Source: an uncultured Acetatifactor sp. (GTDB lineage: Bacteria; Bacillota; Clostridia; Lachnospirales; Lachnospiraceae). From it: a DNA stretch of 5,735 bases. Made by a program: the position numbers and the translations under genes. Positions within the stretch are counted from its first letter, which is position 1, and every line of letters begins with the position of its first letter. Under the pieces are notes generated by a model. That model was not told where the DNA came from, made no database searches, and saw nothing but the letters and a program-made list of their open reading frames with translations. The stretch is from NCBI GenBank assembly GCA_948496895.1, contig CAOOJO010000194.1, forward strand, positions 1 through 5,735, given 5' to 3'. Positions 5,295 to 5,735 of this stretch are shown piece after piece.

Positions 5295-5735
5295 ATGAAA
5301 AACCAGGACAAGACCGAGCTCTTCGAGAAGATGGCAGTACCCGCAGCGGTAAGGAAGCTTATCATACCCACAATCATCAGCTCCCTGATCACCATCGTCT
5401 ATAACCTGGCGGACACCTATTTTGTGGGCATGCTCAACGATCCTATACAGAATGCCGCCGTCACTCTGGTGGCGCCGCTGATGCTGGCCTTCAACGCCGT
5501 GAACAACCTGTTCGGAGCGGGCACCAGCAGCATGATGAGCCGTGCGCTGGGGCGGCATGAGCATGACACGGTGAAGCGCTGCTCCGTAATCGGATTTTAC
5601 TGTACGTTATTTTGTTCTGCCATGTTCTCCCTGCTGAGCATCCTGTTCCGCCCTGTTCTGCTTGCCCTGCTGGGCGCGGAGGAAAGCACCATGGCCGCCA
5701 CCGGCGCCTATATGCAGTGGACGGTCTGCTGCGGA
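5295..5735 (+). CDS. MATE-family efflux transporter, N-terminal part (runs off right edge)
   Basis: From the ATG at 5295 the frame stays open for 147 codons to the window edge. The start MKNQDKTELFEKMAVPAAVR is a short cytoplasmic tail. Hydrophobic segments follow at about 21-45 (with VYNLADTYFVG, residues 35-45, a hallmark of the first membrane helix in clostridial MATE proteins), 53-76, 96-126 and from about 132. The motif GAGTSSMMSRALGR (74-87) is the conserved loop after the second helix. MATE proteins have about 450 residues and 12 helices and export cationic drugs or metabolites in exchange for sodium ions or protons, so about one third is visible. A ribosome binding site (AGAGAGGA, 5277-5284) lies 10 bases before the ATG. 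It probably forms a unit of its own, transcribed from the promoter at 5097-5125 through the gene remnant. The family is clear; the substrate is not known. Confidence 0.9.
   Translation, partial: MKNQDKTELFEKMAVPAAVRKLIIPTIISSLITIVYNLADTYFVGMLNDPIQNAAVTLVAPLMLAFNAVNNLFGAGTSSMMSRALGRHEHDTVKRCSVIGFYCTLFCSAMFSLLSILFRPVLLALLGAEESTMAATGAYMQWTVCCG

Noticed and set aside
5214..5564. 116-codon minus-strand frame opposite the MATE gene
   Set aside because: It is antisense to the MATE coding sequence, which has clear family motifs on the plus strand.

Overview
The window looks like a GC-rich Clostridia/Lachnospiraceae chromosome (inference). The reasons are strong GGAGG-type ribosome binding sites, sigma-A-type promoters, a pair of MdlB-like ABC half-transporters of a kind common in that family, and a remnant of an AAA-ATPase-like gene (PF09820 type) that is abundant in gut Lachnospiraceae. 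No taxonomic marker gene is present, so this placement is tentative.

Layout. (1) Positions 1-205, minus strand: the start of a lipoprotein gene that runs off the left edge. (2) Positions 206-398: a divergent control region. It holds an extended -10 promoter facing left, a TTGACG/TAGACT promoter facing right, and a nested pair of inverted repeats between them. (3) Positions 399-1049: a regulator with an N-terminal XRE helix-turn-helix and a C-terminal CheY-like receiver; no histidine kinase is seen nearby. (4) Positions 1050-1165: a short gap with a perfect-stem hairpin. (5) Positions 1166-2986 and 2964-4871: two overlapping genes for ABC exporter half-transporters with intact nucleotide-binding motifs, probably a heterodimer. 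(6) Positions 4872-5170: a non-coding stretch of about 300 bases with a weak terminator-like hairpin, a nested palindrome, an AT-rich tract and a good promoter. (7) Positions 5171-5269: a 32-codon fragment of an AAA-ATPase-like gene. (8) Positions 5295-5735: the first 147 codons of a MATE-family efflux transporter that runs off the right edge.

Reading together. The regulator and the two ABC genes form one plausible operon (same strand, gap of 116 bases, then an overlap of 23 bases). The simplest model is a receiver-gated XRE repressor that controls its own operon, and perhaps the divergent lipoprotein, through the palindrome between the two promoters. The transported substrate cannot be read from the sequence: there is no precursor peptide, C39 peptidase domain or biosynthetic gene in view. 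The MATE gene appears to be a separate unit, possibly driven by the promoter left behind by the deleted AAA-ATPase-like gene. The most noteworthy items are the reversed-order XRE-receiver fusion, the dyad between divergent promoters, and the possible promoter capture upstream of the MATE gene. No wholly new system is evident.
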